Positions 15,326 to 23,500 of a stretch of 35,728 nucleotides of DNA are shown here, one piece after another. The number at the start of each line of letters is the position of its first letter. Within the stretch, counting starts at the first letter, position 1. Both the position numbers and the translations under genes were made by a program. The stretch is from positions 1 through 35,728 of IMG/VR virus record IMGVR_UViG_3300008267_000546. The stretch is one strand, 5' to 3'. Below the pieces are notes generated by a model that ran no database searches, was not told the DNA's origin, and worked only from the letters and a program-made list of their open reading frames with translations. This DNA is from a virus.

Positions 15326-15552
15326 TGTTCTAGCCTTTTTATTTTATTTTCAAGGTCTTCGATATAATCTGCAATCTTCCAATCGATTGAGTCCATACAT
15401 TTAAATTTATATTCTTCGCCTGCTCGATTACGCAGAAATCGAACCATTGGGCTAGGATCTAGCATGGGCGTGAGTTCAGCATACACCTTGTCTACGACAT
15501 CGTGTTCGTTTTCTTCTTCTTCAAACCCGTGTGTGTTAATTGTAGTTGTCAT
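15322..15552 (-). CDS. Conserved hypothetical protein, 76 aa
   Basis: Not recognised. Acidic, with EEEENEHDVVDKVY near the start and a C-terminal helix with heptads ([17 protein letters not shown]), possibly a coiled coil that mediates dimerisation. The ATG at 15552 follows the upstream TAA by two bases with GGGA just ahead; an in-frame TTG at 15564 is less likely. Overlap of four bases with gp44 indicates coupled translation. Confidence 0.55.
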   Translation of the reverse strand: MTTTINTHGFEEEENEHDVVDKVYAELTPMLDPSPMVRFLRNRAGEEYKFKCMDSIDWKIADYIEDLENKIKRLEQ

Positions 15553-15554
15553 AG

Positions 15555-16289
15555 TTAATCCCAAAGGTTTTGATAGTATTTTCCAAACAGTCTAAATCCG
15601 TTTTGAATTCTTTTGCCATATTCTTTACGTGCATCCCAATCAGTTTCCGCAGTATGTTTCGGTCCTTGGACCATAAGATAGTTTCCATCTTCTTGTTTTA
15701 CACTTTGGTAGTCGTATGCACCTGTGGTAAACTGATCTTCCCAGTCTTCGTTAACACCGCCCTCGAGGCTTTCAAACGCAAAGATCATTTCATCCATAAC
15801 CCAATTCCAACGCTTGAAGTGATTGTCGTCGGTGTGTCCAGTGTCTTTTTGCTCTTGAGTAAGTTCGGGTGCAGCAGTACTACGCAGTTCTTCCGGAACG
15901 TCTTCGTCGTCTACCCAAGGAGCACCGTGTGTTTTTTCTTTGAGTTGTTTGAGCATCGGGCGCACAATGTAGCCTAGCGTGGTTTCCATGTTCCATGTAT
16001 CCCACTTGTCGATGTGTACCGAAATCTTACGCTTCTTTTTACTATCGATCCACTTGAGCAAACGATAGATCCAAGTTTCAGGACGATTTTCGCCCCAGCT
16101 ACTAATATCGCCTACCTCGGGTTCGGGCTCGATGCTGCCATGAGCAAGCCATTCGCCAAACTTATGAACACGGTCAGCAGTGTGCGGAAACCCGTATTCA
16201 TCCTTTTCTTTCGGCACCCAGAACATAATAGCTTCGGCGAGCTGATATGGTCCAAACCAGTTTTTGTATTTGCCAATTTTTACATGCAT
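15555..16289 (-). CDS. Conserved phage protein of unknown function, 244 aa
   Basis: A Trp-rich soluble protein that I recognise as widely conserved in marine and other large phages but without a known function. Conserved-looking blocks: KIGKYKNWFGPYQLAEAI at the start, KISVHIDKWDTWNMETTLGY, MLKQLKEKTHGAP, FKRWNWVMDEMIFAFESLE and the C-terminal FRLFGKYYQNLWD. No catalytic signature is apparent. It is encoded in the early replication run, overlapping the 134-aa gene by one base, so a role in takeover or DNA metabolism is more likely than a virion role (inference). Confidence 0.68.
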   Translation of the reverse strand: MHVKIGKYKNWFGPYQLAEAIMFWVPKEKDEYGFPHTADRVHKFGEWLAHGSIEPEPEVGDISSWGENRPETWIYRLLKWIDSKKKRKISVHIDKWDTWNMETTLGYIVRPMLKQLKEKTHGAPWVDDEDVPEELRSTAAPELTQEQKDTGHTDDNHFKRWNWVMDEMIFAFESLEGGVNEDWEDQFTTGAYDYQSVKQEDGNYLMVQGPKHTAETDWDARKEYGKRIQNGFRLFGKYYQNLWD

Positions 16290-16693
16290 CAGCTTAATCC
16301 TGCTATTGTTTTATAATTGTCCCACGCCTTTTTGGCAGCCGGGTTACTTTGTACCACATCGTCAGTGAGAATCATATCATACCAATATTGTGCCATGCGT
16401 TGCGGATGAGCACCAAACTGTCTAGGTTGATGCAGCTTCCCTTCGTTTTTCAAGCTAATACAAATATCACGTATAGCCTGTTCATCTTTTGCAGGAATAG
16501 TGCTCCATTCAGGATTGCTGTACATACTGCCTAACCTGCCGCCGCCGCCATATCCATTCCACACACTATACCAATGATCATCGTGCGCTGGATCAAAATC
16601 TGTACGGGCAACAACTACTACGACATCGTTGATATTTACGACACCCTCGTAAATATCCTTTACGCAACGACTAAGACTGGTTCCTACCTTCAT
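16289..16693 (-). CDS. Conserved phage hypothetical protein, 134 aa
   Basis: Not recognised by function, but the blocks LSRCVKDIYEG, VVVVARTDFDP and KLHQPRQFGAHPQRM look like a conserved small protein of T4-like cyanophages. Trp-rich, with a Gly-rich middle (WNGYGGGGRLGS). No membrane segment. It overlaps MazG upstream by four bases and the 244-aa protein downstream by one. Confidence 0.62.
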   Translation of the reverse strand: MKVGTSLSRCVKDIYEGVVNINDVVVVVARTDFDPAHDDHWYSVWNGYGGGGRLGSMYSNPEWSTIPAKDEQAIRDICISLKNEGKLHQPRQFGAHPQRMAQYWYDMILTDDVVQSNPAAKKAWDNYKTIAGLS

Positions 16694-16986
16694 TTGATCA
16701 AATTACTCCACGTTTTAAGTTTGTCTCGCTTGACGTTAACTCTAGCACCCAATTCGTCATTTGTCAAGATCTCATGTTCGACCATTAATTCGATCATGCA
16801 AAGAACATCACCGGCTTCTTCGATCAACAAATCCCTATACTTGTCGTTTTCGATTTCTTCAAGTGTTGTATACTTACGCATAACTTTCATGCATACTTGT
16901 GTAAGTTCACCACATTCCTCTGCGGTGATGGCCATAAGTTGCTGTATAGCATTAAGAGATGACTTTAGTTCTTCGTTACTTACCAT
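16690..16986 (-). CDS. MazG-like NTP pyrophosphohydrolase
   Basis: A 98-residue all-alpha NTP-PPase of the MazG superfamily. The metal-binding signatures are present: EECGE (23-27, ExxE type) in helix 1 and EEAGD (56-60, ExxD) in helix 3, with hydrophobic continuation VLCMIELMVE. These hydrolyse (d)NTPs or related nucleotides to monophosphates; phage versions have been proposed to alter host nucleotide or alarmone pools. A second enzyme of the superfamily is encoded at 17926-18300. It overlaps the preceding membrane gene by 11 bases. Confidence 0.8.
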   Translation of the reverse strand: MVSNEELKSSLNAIQQLMAITAEECGELTQVCMKVMRKYTTLEEIENDKYRDLLIEEAGDVLCMIELMVEHEILTNDELGARVNVKRDKLKTWSNLIK

Positions 16987-17164
16987 GTTCTTGCCTTTTT
17001 CTAAAATCGCAATAATCCACAGTCCAGAGAGAGTATACTAATCCTGCTAATAGGCCGAATATAATATTTGCCCAAAAGTTTTCACCAGTTAAACTGGCTA
17101 TACTAAAAGCAAGCATCAAATCTGCTGCTAGGATAGCAACTAACCAATCATACCATCTAATCAT
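16976..17164 (-). CDS. Small two-span membrane protein, 62 aa
   Basis: Hydrophobic spans WLVAILAADLMLAFSIASL and ANIIFGLLAGLVYSLWTVDY with a short charged C-terminus (CDFRKRQEHGK). No family is recognised. It lies in the early run, starting two bases after the 51-aa gene and overlapping MazG by 11 bases. Similar in size and layout to the 86-aa two-span protein at 13800-14060, but I see no sequence similarity. Confidence 0.55.
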   Translation of the reverse strand: MIRWYDWLVAILAADLMLAFSIASLTGENFWANIIFGLLAGLVYSLWTVDYCDFRKRQEHGK

Positions 17165-17166
17165 GA

Positions 17167-17322
17167 TTATTTCGACAGTGCTTTACGCAGTTCCGATCCT
17201 TCAAAGTTTTTCATTTCTGCATAGTGTTTAAGAACAGTATTATCAGGATCAAGACGCTTGATTTCACGAGCAAAACGTTCGATCATATCATAGTCAAGTT
17301 GAGTCTTAATATGTTTACCCAT
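17167..17322 (-). CDS. Small hypothetical protein, 51 aa
   Basis: A short gene found by reading the gap between the exonuclease and the 62-aa membrane gene. It begins MGKHIKTQLDYDMIERFARE and ends with ELRKALSK; basic, fully helical-looking, no cysteine. Its ATG overlaps the exonuclease TAA (TAATG) and its stop lies two bases before the next ATG, so it fits the operon perfectly. Function unknown. Confidence 0.65.
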   Translation of the reverse strand: MGKHIKTQLDYDMIERFAREIKRLDPDNTVLKHYAEMKNFEGSELRKALSK

Positions 17323-17858
17323 TATTTTGTCCATCCGTGATGTTTAAAGATAATTTGCACACTCTTTGCTTGAAAGTAAGCATCGGCAAGAGCGTTGTGT
17401 AGATTGGTTTGCATGTCTTTGCGAGGATCCTTGGGCATACGTTTGGTAATGGTACGAGCGTCTGAAATTTGCCAAAACTGCCAAGGAATAGGTTTACCAA
17501 TCATGCGATACATGTTTTCGAGAATAGTAATATCAAACCCGTAACCGTGACCCCAGAGTTCATCAACACCCACAACCCAACGATTAAGTTGTGACAACGC
17601 TTCTTCTACAGTAACAGCGCCAGTCTGATCGAATGCTTCTTCCATAATTGCAGGATCTTGTTTTCCCCACCATTCAATTGTACTGTCGCTAGTTGTGCGT
17701 CCTAGATGGTCTTGATCATCTACAAGAATCTTCAAGTACAACTCGCTGTAAGGATCTGCATCACTTGTTGGATCAAACTTGACAGCGCCAAGCGAAAGAA
17801 CAGTTGCAGTAGGAAACACATCAAGTGTTTCTAAGTCAATCATGCCGTGGATGGCCAT
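17322..17858 (-). CDS. DEDDh 3'-5' exonuclease (DexA / Rv2179c-like)
   Basis: A 178-residue exonuclease. All five catalytic positions are visible: Asp8 and Glu10 in MIDLET (ExoI), Asp109 in GHGYGFDITIL (ExoII), and His154 plus Asp159 in HNALADAYFQA (ExoIII, DEDDh type). The motif STIEWWGKQ resembles T4 DexA and the Rv2179c-like 3'-5' exoribonuclease family, so the substrate could be DNA or RNA ends. It is the first gene of the early run, directly behind the sigma70-like promoter, with AGGAG seven bases upstream of the ATG; that site lies within an inverted repeat. Confidence 0.88.
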   Translation of the reverse strand: MAIHGMIDLETLDVFPTATVLSLGAVKFDPTSDADPYSELYLKILVDDQDHLGRTTSDSTIEWWGKQDPAIMEEAFDQTGAVTVEEALSQLNRWVVGVDELWGHGYGFDITILENMYRMIGKPIPWQFWQISDARTITKRMPKDPRKDMQTNLHNALADAYFQAKSVQIIFKHHGWTK

Positions 17859-17864
17859 AAAAAT

Positions 17865-17912
17865 ACTCCTTGTTTATACACACAATATAGCATGTCATAA
17901 ACAAGGAGTCAA
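17865..17912 (-). promoter_or_regulatory. Near-consensus sigma70 promoter inside a 13-bp inverted repeat
   Basis: Minus strand: -35 TTGACT (17912-17907), 17-bp spacer, -10 TATATT (17889-17884) preceded by TG (extended -10). Perfect 13-bp arms ACTCCTTGTTTAT (17909-17897) and ATAAACAAGGAGT (17877-17865) flank the -10 with 19 bp between them, 32 bp centre to centre. The downstream arm contains the AGGAG of the exonuclease gene. It should drive the 13-gene run down to 12195 with the host polymerase. A read-through RNA could fold both arms and hide the ribosome site, while promoter-initiated RNA lacks the first arm. The hairpin is followed by ATTTTT, so a weak terminator is an alternative. Confidence 0.75.
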
Positions 17913-17925
17913 TCGGTTATCTATC

Positions 17926-18300
17926 TTATGATAGATGATTTACAAACTGTGCAAGTTGCGGTGGTTGCCAACCTTCTGGCTTCAGTACTTTGCCATCTTC
18001 ACGTTTACGAACTTTTCCAGTTTCTGGATCAATTTTAGCAAAGTTAGTTCGCATAACTTCGTTCCATGCAGCTTCGCCGTCTGCACCCATTGAATTGATA
18101 GCACCGATAGTAACAACTAAGATATCAACAAGTGCATCTAGCACTTCGACAGAATCTTCGTTGGTTACAGCTTCTGTTAATTCGCTGTGTTCTTCACGAA
18201 TAAGATCGAGATACATTTCAAATTGCGCACGATGCCACTTGTCTGTGGTTTGTCCACATGCGTTCATAAATGTAGTTTGATCTTTAAATGGATTTGTCAT
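17926..18300 (-). CDS. NTP pyrophosphohydrolase, PRA-PH/MazG superfamily
   Basis: A 124-residue all-alpha pyrophosphohydrolase. Helix 1 has REEHSELTEA (about 35-44) and helix 3 has EVLDALVDILVV, giving the metal ligands; the C-terminus KREDGKVLKPEGWQPPQL is typical of the phage phosphoribosyl-ATP-pyrophosphohydrolase-like branch. It probably hydrolyses a nucleotide to monophosphate, with unknown substrate. It follows the GroES-like gene by nine bases. A short stem (17919-17936, ATCTATC/GATAGAT) covers its stop codon but lacks a T-run. Confidence 0.8.
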   Translation of the reverse strand: MTNPFKDQTTFMNACGQTTDKWHRAQFEMYLDLIREEHSELTEAVTNEDSVEVLDALVDILVVTIGAINSMGADGEAAWNEVMRTNFAKIDPETGKVRKREDGKVLKPEGWQPPQLAQFVNHLS

Positions 18301-18309
18301 CAGTTCCTC

Positions 18310-18723
18310 TTATAAATTTGGTCTTATAAATGACGATGGATCAATTGACATAGATGCACCATCATTGTATTCTTTACCAAAAGTTACACCTTCTGGTTTT
18401 TCATCACTCCATGCAATTATACTTGAAGTTTCTAACATTCGCAATTCTTTTGTTCCTGTGCCTTCGTCCACATCGAAAGCTCTAGTCCAGCGTCCGTGTT
18501 CAACAAGTACCCAATCACCTACGTTGTAAGGTTCTTGATTGTCAGGACCCTTTGCATGTACACGACCCCAACGAGGATAAATTCCTCTAGTGGTTCCGTC
18601 GTCGTCCTTGATAATTAGTCCTGATTTAGTTTTTTGTTCACCAAAATACATATCAGAAACAATAACTCCATCTCGTATCGGAGTGAGCGTTCCTTTTATT
18701 GCATTAGCATAGTTAATAGCCAT
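18310..18723 (-). CDS. 31: GroES-like co-chaperonin (T4 gp31 type)
   Basis: A 137-residue protein resembling the GroES/gp31-type co-chaperonins of cyanophages. The N-terminal part PIRDGVIVSDMYFGEQ leads into a mobile-loop-like stretch (about 27-38, FGEQKTKSGLII), followed by a beta-barrel with VGDWVLVEHGRWTRAFDV, as in GroES. It would cap host GroEL to fold large phage proteins such as the major capsid protein, the known job of T4 gp31. Start overlaps the upstream TAA by one base. The C-terminal 30 residues are specific to phage homologues. Confidence 0.82.
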   Translation of the reverse strand: MAINYANAIKGTLTPIRDGVIVSDMYFGEQKTKSGLIIKDDDGTTRGIYPRWGRVHAKGPDNQEPYNVGDWVLVEHGRWTRAFDVDEGTGTKELRMLETSSIIAWSDEKPEGVTFGKEYNDGASMSIDPSSFIRPNL

Positions 18724-19043
18724 TACTTACCTTTTTTAACAAAATTGCCAGTATCGTCTTCTTCCCATTCTGCTAGTTCAGCAGCATTAGGAATTACTTC
18801 GTCGGTTTTAGTTCTTTTCACTGTTTCGTTTCTAACACCTTCTGCATTGTTATAGTAGTCTTTTAGAATGTCTTCTTTTTTTCTAACTATCTTACCGCCA
18901 GGTCCTAGTTCGTCGCCGCGAGCATTTACTCTAGCATTTCCTACAGCAGGAGTCAACTCGTTTCTAGTAATTAAAAGATCTAAATCAATGTGTTTACCGT
19001 TGGCACTACGATAAATCTTTCTTCCTTGTTGTTTCATTGCCAT
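18723..19043 (-). CDS. Conserved hypothetical protein, 106 aa
   Basis: Not recognised by function. It carries a conserved-looking N-terminal block (KIYRSANGKHIDLDLL) and VNARGDELGPGGKIVRKK that I recall in small proteins of T4-like cyanophages, then a charged, probably disordered C-terminus. Three ATGs lie close together; AAGGAG is six bases before the second, at 19043, so that is the best start. It is the first gene behind the GATAAGTA element and precedes the GroES-like gene, so the two may be expressed together. Confidence 0.6.
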   Translation of the reverse strand: MAMKQQGRKIYRSANGKHIDLDLLITRNELTPAVGNARVNARGDELGPGGKIVRKKEDILKDYYNNAEGVRNETVKRTKTDEVIPNAAELAEWEEDDTGNFVKKGK

Positions 19044-19062
19044 AAGCATCTCCTTAATATAT

Positions 19063-19076
19063 TACTTTTACTTATC
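19063..19076 (-). promoter_or_regulatory. Promoter-like element GATAAGTAAAAGTA
   Basis: Minus strand GATAAGTAAAAGTA lies 19 bases upstream of the 106-aa gene, with AAGGAG in between. The same 14-mer occurs at 7426-7413, directly at the dnaJ start. It resembles a late -10 element (T4 TATAAATA). The 62-base gap 19050-19111 holds only this element. Confidence 0.5.
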
Positions 19077-19111
19077 ATTCTGTTCGATGCAATTTAAAGC
19101 ATTTGATATTA

Positions 19112-19669
19112 TTAGCGTAAAAATTCACGCCAATCTAAATTGTATTTTATGCTGTTTATTTTATGTACATCAATCAAGTATAGTACATAACTTGCTACAC
19201 TTGATCCTCTGCCTACGCCCCAAACAATACCATTCTCACGCATAAAGTCCACAAGATAAACCATGTAGCGTAATAGGTTTATCATGCCACGTTCTTCAAA
19301 TGCTTTGAGTTCTTCGCAAACTCTATCCCATTCCGGTGTTTCTTGCATTTCATATGCTTCAAATATACCAGTTTTAGACATAAGTTTGGATATAATATAC
19401 GCACCTACATCAAGGGTTTTATATTCGTCAGGCATGTACCATTCGCTCTGACACACACTGTCAAAAGTCTTTTGATCTACATCTATAGGAATATATTTTT
19501 GTAGTTTAGGAAGACCTTGATCTTCCATAGCACTGTTAAACCGGTCAACATCGTCACTAGGATCACATAGAACTACATGGCACTTGTCTATATTGCCACT
19601 GTAGATCATATCTATGAGATCGCGGTTAGAGAATCTGGGTATACCTAGTTCATCAGTTTTCATAAGCAT
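19112..19669 (-). CDS. Truncated family-C DNA polymerase (DnaE palm) homologue
   Basis: A 185-residue protein whose C-terminal 50 residues match the start of the palm of bacterial Pol III alpha: LLRYMVYLVDFMRENGIVWG, then VGRGSSVASYVLYLI and IKYNLDWREFLR, equivalent to DnaE text around GPGRGS...GSLVAYAL and LLFERFLNPER. The protein stops where DnaE would continue to the DxD catalytic aspartates, so it cannot polymerise. T4-like phages replicate with a family B polymerase (gp43, not in this window), so this may be a regulatory decoy, a clamp or host Pol III binder, or a relic. Two ATGs (19669, 19663) are possible; no good ribosome site is seen. Confidence 0.75.
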   Translation of the reverse strand: MLMKTDELGIPRFSNRDLIDMIYSGNIDKCHVVLCDPSDDVDRFNSAMEDQGLPKLQKYIPIDVDQKTFDSVCQSEWYMPDEYKTLDVGAYIISKLMSKTGIFEAYEMQETPEWDRVCEELKAFEERGMINLLRYMVYLVDFMRENGIVWGVGRGSSVASYVLYLIDVHKINSIKYNLDWREFLR

Positions 19670-19678
19670 ATAGTAATA

Positions 19679-19906
19679 TTAACTAATTTTTATTAAATTG
19701 TCAAGATCATTGTTGTCGTCAGATTGTTTTAACTTAGCAGCAATGCGTCTTTCTTCTAATTCAAGTTTGTATGCATCCATTAGCAATATCATTTGTTGTC
19801 GAACATCAGAGTTGTCTGTTAAAAAGTATATACTATTAAGTTTATACAACTTTTGTTCAATCTGTGAATCAGTGAACTCTTTTAAGTTTCCGAGTGTTGG
19901 ATGCAT
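19679..19906 (-). CDS. Small conserved hypothetical protein, 75 aa
   Basis: A helical, charged protein with KEFTDSQIEQKLYKLNSIYF and a Leu/Met-rich middle (RQQMILLMDAYKLELEERR), likely a coiled-coil or small helical bundle. Similar proteins lie beside tail genes in marine T4-like phages as I recall. The ATG overlaps the TAA of the structural gene (TAATG), implying co-expression with it; a chaperone or assembly role is possible but unproven. Confidence 0.58.
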   Translation of the reverse strand: MHPTLGNLKEFTDSQIEQKLYKLNSIYFLTDNSDVRQQMILLMDAYKLELEERRIAAKLKQSDDNNDLDNLIKIS

Positions 19907-20469
19907 TAACTAAATTGACCAAGGTATTTCATGTAAACAGTTGATCCACCGTTGTAAGTAAATGCTTCTACTACAACAGGGTTTGTTGCACTGGTTACTG
20001 TAAACGGCGAAGGAAAATCACCATCTTTCTTTGGAGTAACACCGCCGATGCTTGCCCATGTTATAGTTCTTGCTGTGCCATCGCCAAACAGCATTACACG
20101 TATACTTGCATATCGTCCATTTGCAGGCCAGTTTGTAAAAGTCAAGCTAATGTCGTTTTGAGCAGTAATTACATAAAAGTGTCCGCTGCTAAACGGTATA
20201 GTAGAGTTTGATACTACTCCAGTCGATCCTGTAGTGTTTGCTTCCGCAGTTACAGCAAGAAGATTAGCATCTACAATATCGTTACCATCAAAGTCACTGC
20301 TATCATCAATTCTAGCAACACCGGTTTGCAAATCTTCAATTTCTGTTTTTGCATAGTTGAAGTTATCTTTGATTATAGAAAAGTTATCACGAAATCCTTG
20401 ACTATCGTTGTCTTGTCCTGCTACCGGAAAGTTTTCATCGAGTGTTGTAGTGCTTATGCTACTTGCCAT
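19906..20469 (-). CDS. Virion structural protein with shared N-terminal motif, 187 aa
   Basis: The N-terminal part (DENFPVAGQDNDSQGFRDNF, then SIIKDNFNYAKTEIEDLQ) is a divergent copy of the DG-x-GD-x-LR-x-x-F-x-K-x-N-x-NF motif at the start of three other proteins in this block. The rest is beta-rich and Gly/Ser/Thr-rich (FYVITAQNDISLTFTNWPAN, ASIRVMLFGDGTARTITW), like a fibre or baseplate-associated protein. It has a late-promoter-like element and GAGGA upstream, and is the first gene after the 1044-aa structural gene. Confidence 0.65.
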   Translation of the reverse strand: MASSISTTTLDENFPVAGQDNDSQGFRDNFSIIKDNFNYAKTEIEDLQTGVARIDDSSDFDGNDIVDANLLAVTAEANTTGSTGVVSNSTIPFSSGHFYVITAQNDISLTFTNWPANGRYASIRVMLFGDGTARTITWASIGGVTPKKDGDFPSPFTVTSATNPVVVEAFTYNGGSTVYMKYLGQFS

Positions 20470-20492
20470 CTGTTATGTCCTCTTTATTTAAT

Positions 20493-20501
20493 TTATTTAT
20501 C
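20493..20501 (-). promoter_or_regulatory. Late-promoter-like element GATAAATAA
   Basis: Minus strand GATAAATAA in the 36-base gap before the 187-aa structural gene, about 24 bases from its ATG, with GAGGA in between. It matches the element at 11345-11353 and 3242-3250 over nine bases. Confidence 0.5.
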
Positions 20502-20505
20502 GCTT

Positions 20506-23500
20506 TTAAACATTGAACTGATAATTTGCGAATAACAAATATTGTTCTGTTGAATTTCCTGCTGTGCTATCAATTATGTATCTATCTATTTCGTAGTCTA
20601 GTGTCTTAAAGTCAAAGCCATTGTTGAGAATATTTGCTGCAATTATTTCGCTGTATCCAGGTTTTGTGTATACAAGGGGAATAGCCAACACATAACCCAG
20701 TTCTGTTAACGAACCGTTTTGTCCGGTACGCATCCATAACGGCAAGAAATCTTTGCTAATGTTGCCTGCTTCTTTGATTCGATCTCTCATGGTATCTATG
20801 TTAGAAATGTATCGTTTACTTTCAGTGCTTTGACTTGCCTTAATAGCATCGCTGTCCACTGTAGTGGTATTTGGGTATAACGGACGATTTCTGTAAGATG
20901 GTTTGTATTGCGAATTAAGTTCTACATAATCGGTTGTTGGTTCGTATCTAATTGAGTCAACTGTAATACGTTTATTGTTGACTGTATTAAAAGACACGTT
21001 GGTTTTACCAGATGAAGGCTTTCCTGCATCAATTAAATCTACATAAACGACTTCGTATATAACGTTGTTGGTACCTGGAGTTTTAGCTACGGCTGTTTTT
21101 ACATCTCCTAGCATAAAACGTTTCTTTTTATGATTTTTAGAAATTGCACTTATATACGAGCTAACAGATAATGTTTCTATACCACCCCATACCAACGCCC
21201 TTAGTTCTTTTTGAACACCAAAATTTCTATCGTTTGCTCTGTAAACAACCGCTGTGTCAATTACGTTTGCGTTGTTTATCAAGTTTAAAAACGATTGCTT
21301 TTGTTCTGTTTTTAAGAATGGTTTGAAGTATATGTTACTGTATGTTAGATTGTCTGCATCATTTATGAATAATGTAAATGTTCTAGTTGTTGCACTAAAT
21401 CCAAAACGGTCTCTTGCTAATATCGTAAATGAGTACGATCTATCCAGTGTTGTTTTAGCTGCATCAAATGTAGTTTCGCCGTTGTCAAAGAATGTCAATC
21501 CGGGAACAGTGGCTGTTCCATAAATTGCTACCTTGCCAATAATTTCACCGTCATCCTTTAATGATAATCCAAACGGCAAGCTACCACTGACTAAACTGTA
21601 TTTTAGCACTGCATTAGGAACTGAAGTTTCTGCTTCAACACTCAAAGTGCTGATACGGTTAGCATTTAGTGTGCCTAGATCTGCTGGTGTTAGCCAAGTT
21701 ATAGTGCTATCAACTTCGCCTAGTAAGCGTATAGTAAATGTTTTTGCTTTTGATACTACTTCAGTTTCGTTTACAGAAAATGTTTTATTAAATCCTGTAG
21801 TGTTTCTAACACTTATGCTTATTTGTCTGTTGGTACTTAAATTTCTTTGTAAAACTATATCTAGCTTAATTCTATCTTCTTGCACTAATTCGTTAGCATG
21901 TATAGCTGCACTGTCTGATGTGTGAAATAAACTCTTAATAAAGTTTTTATTTCGATTTTGAGCTGTTGCAGGAATCAGAAGTCTTAACGATATAATTTTA
22001 TCTGACTCGTTTCTTGTAGCTGTTATGTAAGCATCTCTACCATCAGCTTCAAGAAAATAAGCCAAGTTGTATTCTATGTCAGTGCTTCCTGATTCTGTTA
22101 CTACACTATAATTTAGTTCTATACTTCCGCCGGTACTGTCGTCAATTGATATATCCCATTCAATATACGGATAAACATCTTGTATTGTATAAGATTCTGT
22201 ACTAGAATAATTTAATTTTCTGTTTGTATAAAAACCAGCATCATTTAAACTAAGAGAAGTTGCAAAAAAGTAATCTCTGCCAGCGGGCGCAAATCTGCTC
22301 ACGTTTATCGGTGTTGCTTTATTATACGGCTGTAGTGCTGATGTAAAATAAAGAATATCGTAATCTTCATTTGCATTGTCAACACTTTCTACTAGATAGT
22401 TTCTTTCTTCAATAGCCAGTGTTTTACCTACCAAGCTATCTAGTTCACTTAGCCCATCAATAACATTTTCTGATAATTTATTAATTTTTAACGATGTGCT
22501 ACCAGATAGCGTGTCTTCGAACGAATTAGCAAATACAGTAACTAACCCTATATCCGGATCGTATCTTAGTGCATTAATAGTAAATTTATATTCTTTTGTA
22601 ACAGCAGGTTGATAAGGAATGATACCAGCTAGTTCTCCGGTATCTTCGTCTAATGTCAATCCAGGCGGCAACACGCTTGGCGTGTTATCGTCGTTTATAG
22701 TTTCGAGGAAATATTTTAATTCACCCTGTATACTGTTTGGATCCAACACGTTTAGATAAACTGTTTGGTAATTGTTTGCACGTCTTACACCCAAGTCTGC
22801 CGGAGTTAACCAAAGCGGAGTTCTTAGATAAGTGATGTCTGCTGTATAAATGCCGTCGCCAGCTTTCATTATTGTATTATCACTGCGAGGAAAGTCGTCT
22901 CCTACAACATAAATTTGAAATCTTCTTTTTGTGGATGATACATTGTCCGTAACAGTTACGTAGAACTCGTACATTCTATTTAATTTTACTGGGCCTCTTG
23001 TTGGAACAGCATAATCATAAACAGTCATGTCGTAGTAAAAACTATCTATACCGCTATCACTGTTTGTGCTAAAGTCAAATGGATTGCGTCCAAACGGTGT
23101 TTCGTCATAGCCTGCTTCTCTGTCAGTAACATCTAGGGCAAGTATAGGATCAACTACTCCAGTTAATCTACCATCGGTGGTTAACCTAATTCCTGGAGGT
23201 AATTCTCCATCGCCTGACGCAATGTAGTAACTGAGTGTATCGCCTGCCGGCAAGTCTGGGTCTGTAGCAAGTAGCTGGAAATCAATTATAGAACTGTCAA
23301 GAATAAAGTATACCCCGTTAGGTCCCACTGGTAGTCTGCCCGCAGGCGTAACCCAATTAGGATTGTCAGGACCTTCGATTGTAATATTAAATGTTCTATC
23401 TAACACACCTGCTGTAGTCCTAGCTCTTATAACAAACAAGCTGGACTTTGATCTTGCAATTTCGTACGGAGTACCAACGATAGCATTACTTTCAAGTCTT

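Noticed and set aside
17919-17936. Stem ATCTATC/GATAGAT at the end of the pyrophosphohydrolase gene as an intrinsic terminator
   Set aside because: Only 7 bp, AT-rich, covers the stop codon and has no T-run after it on the minus strand.
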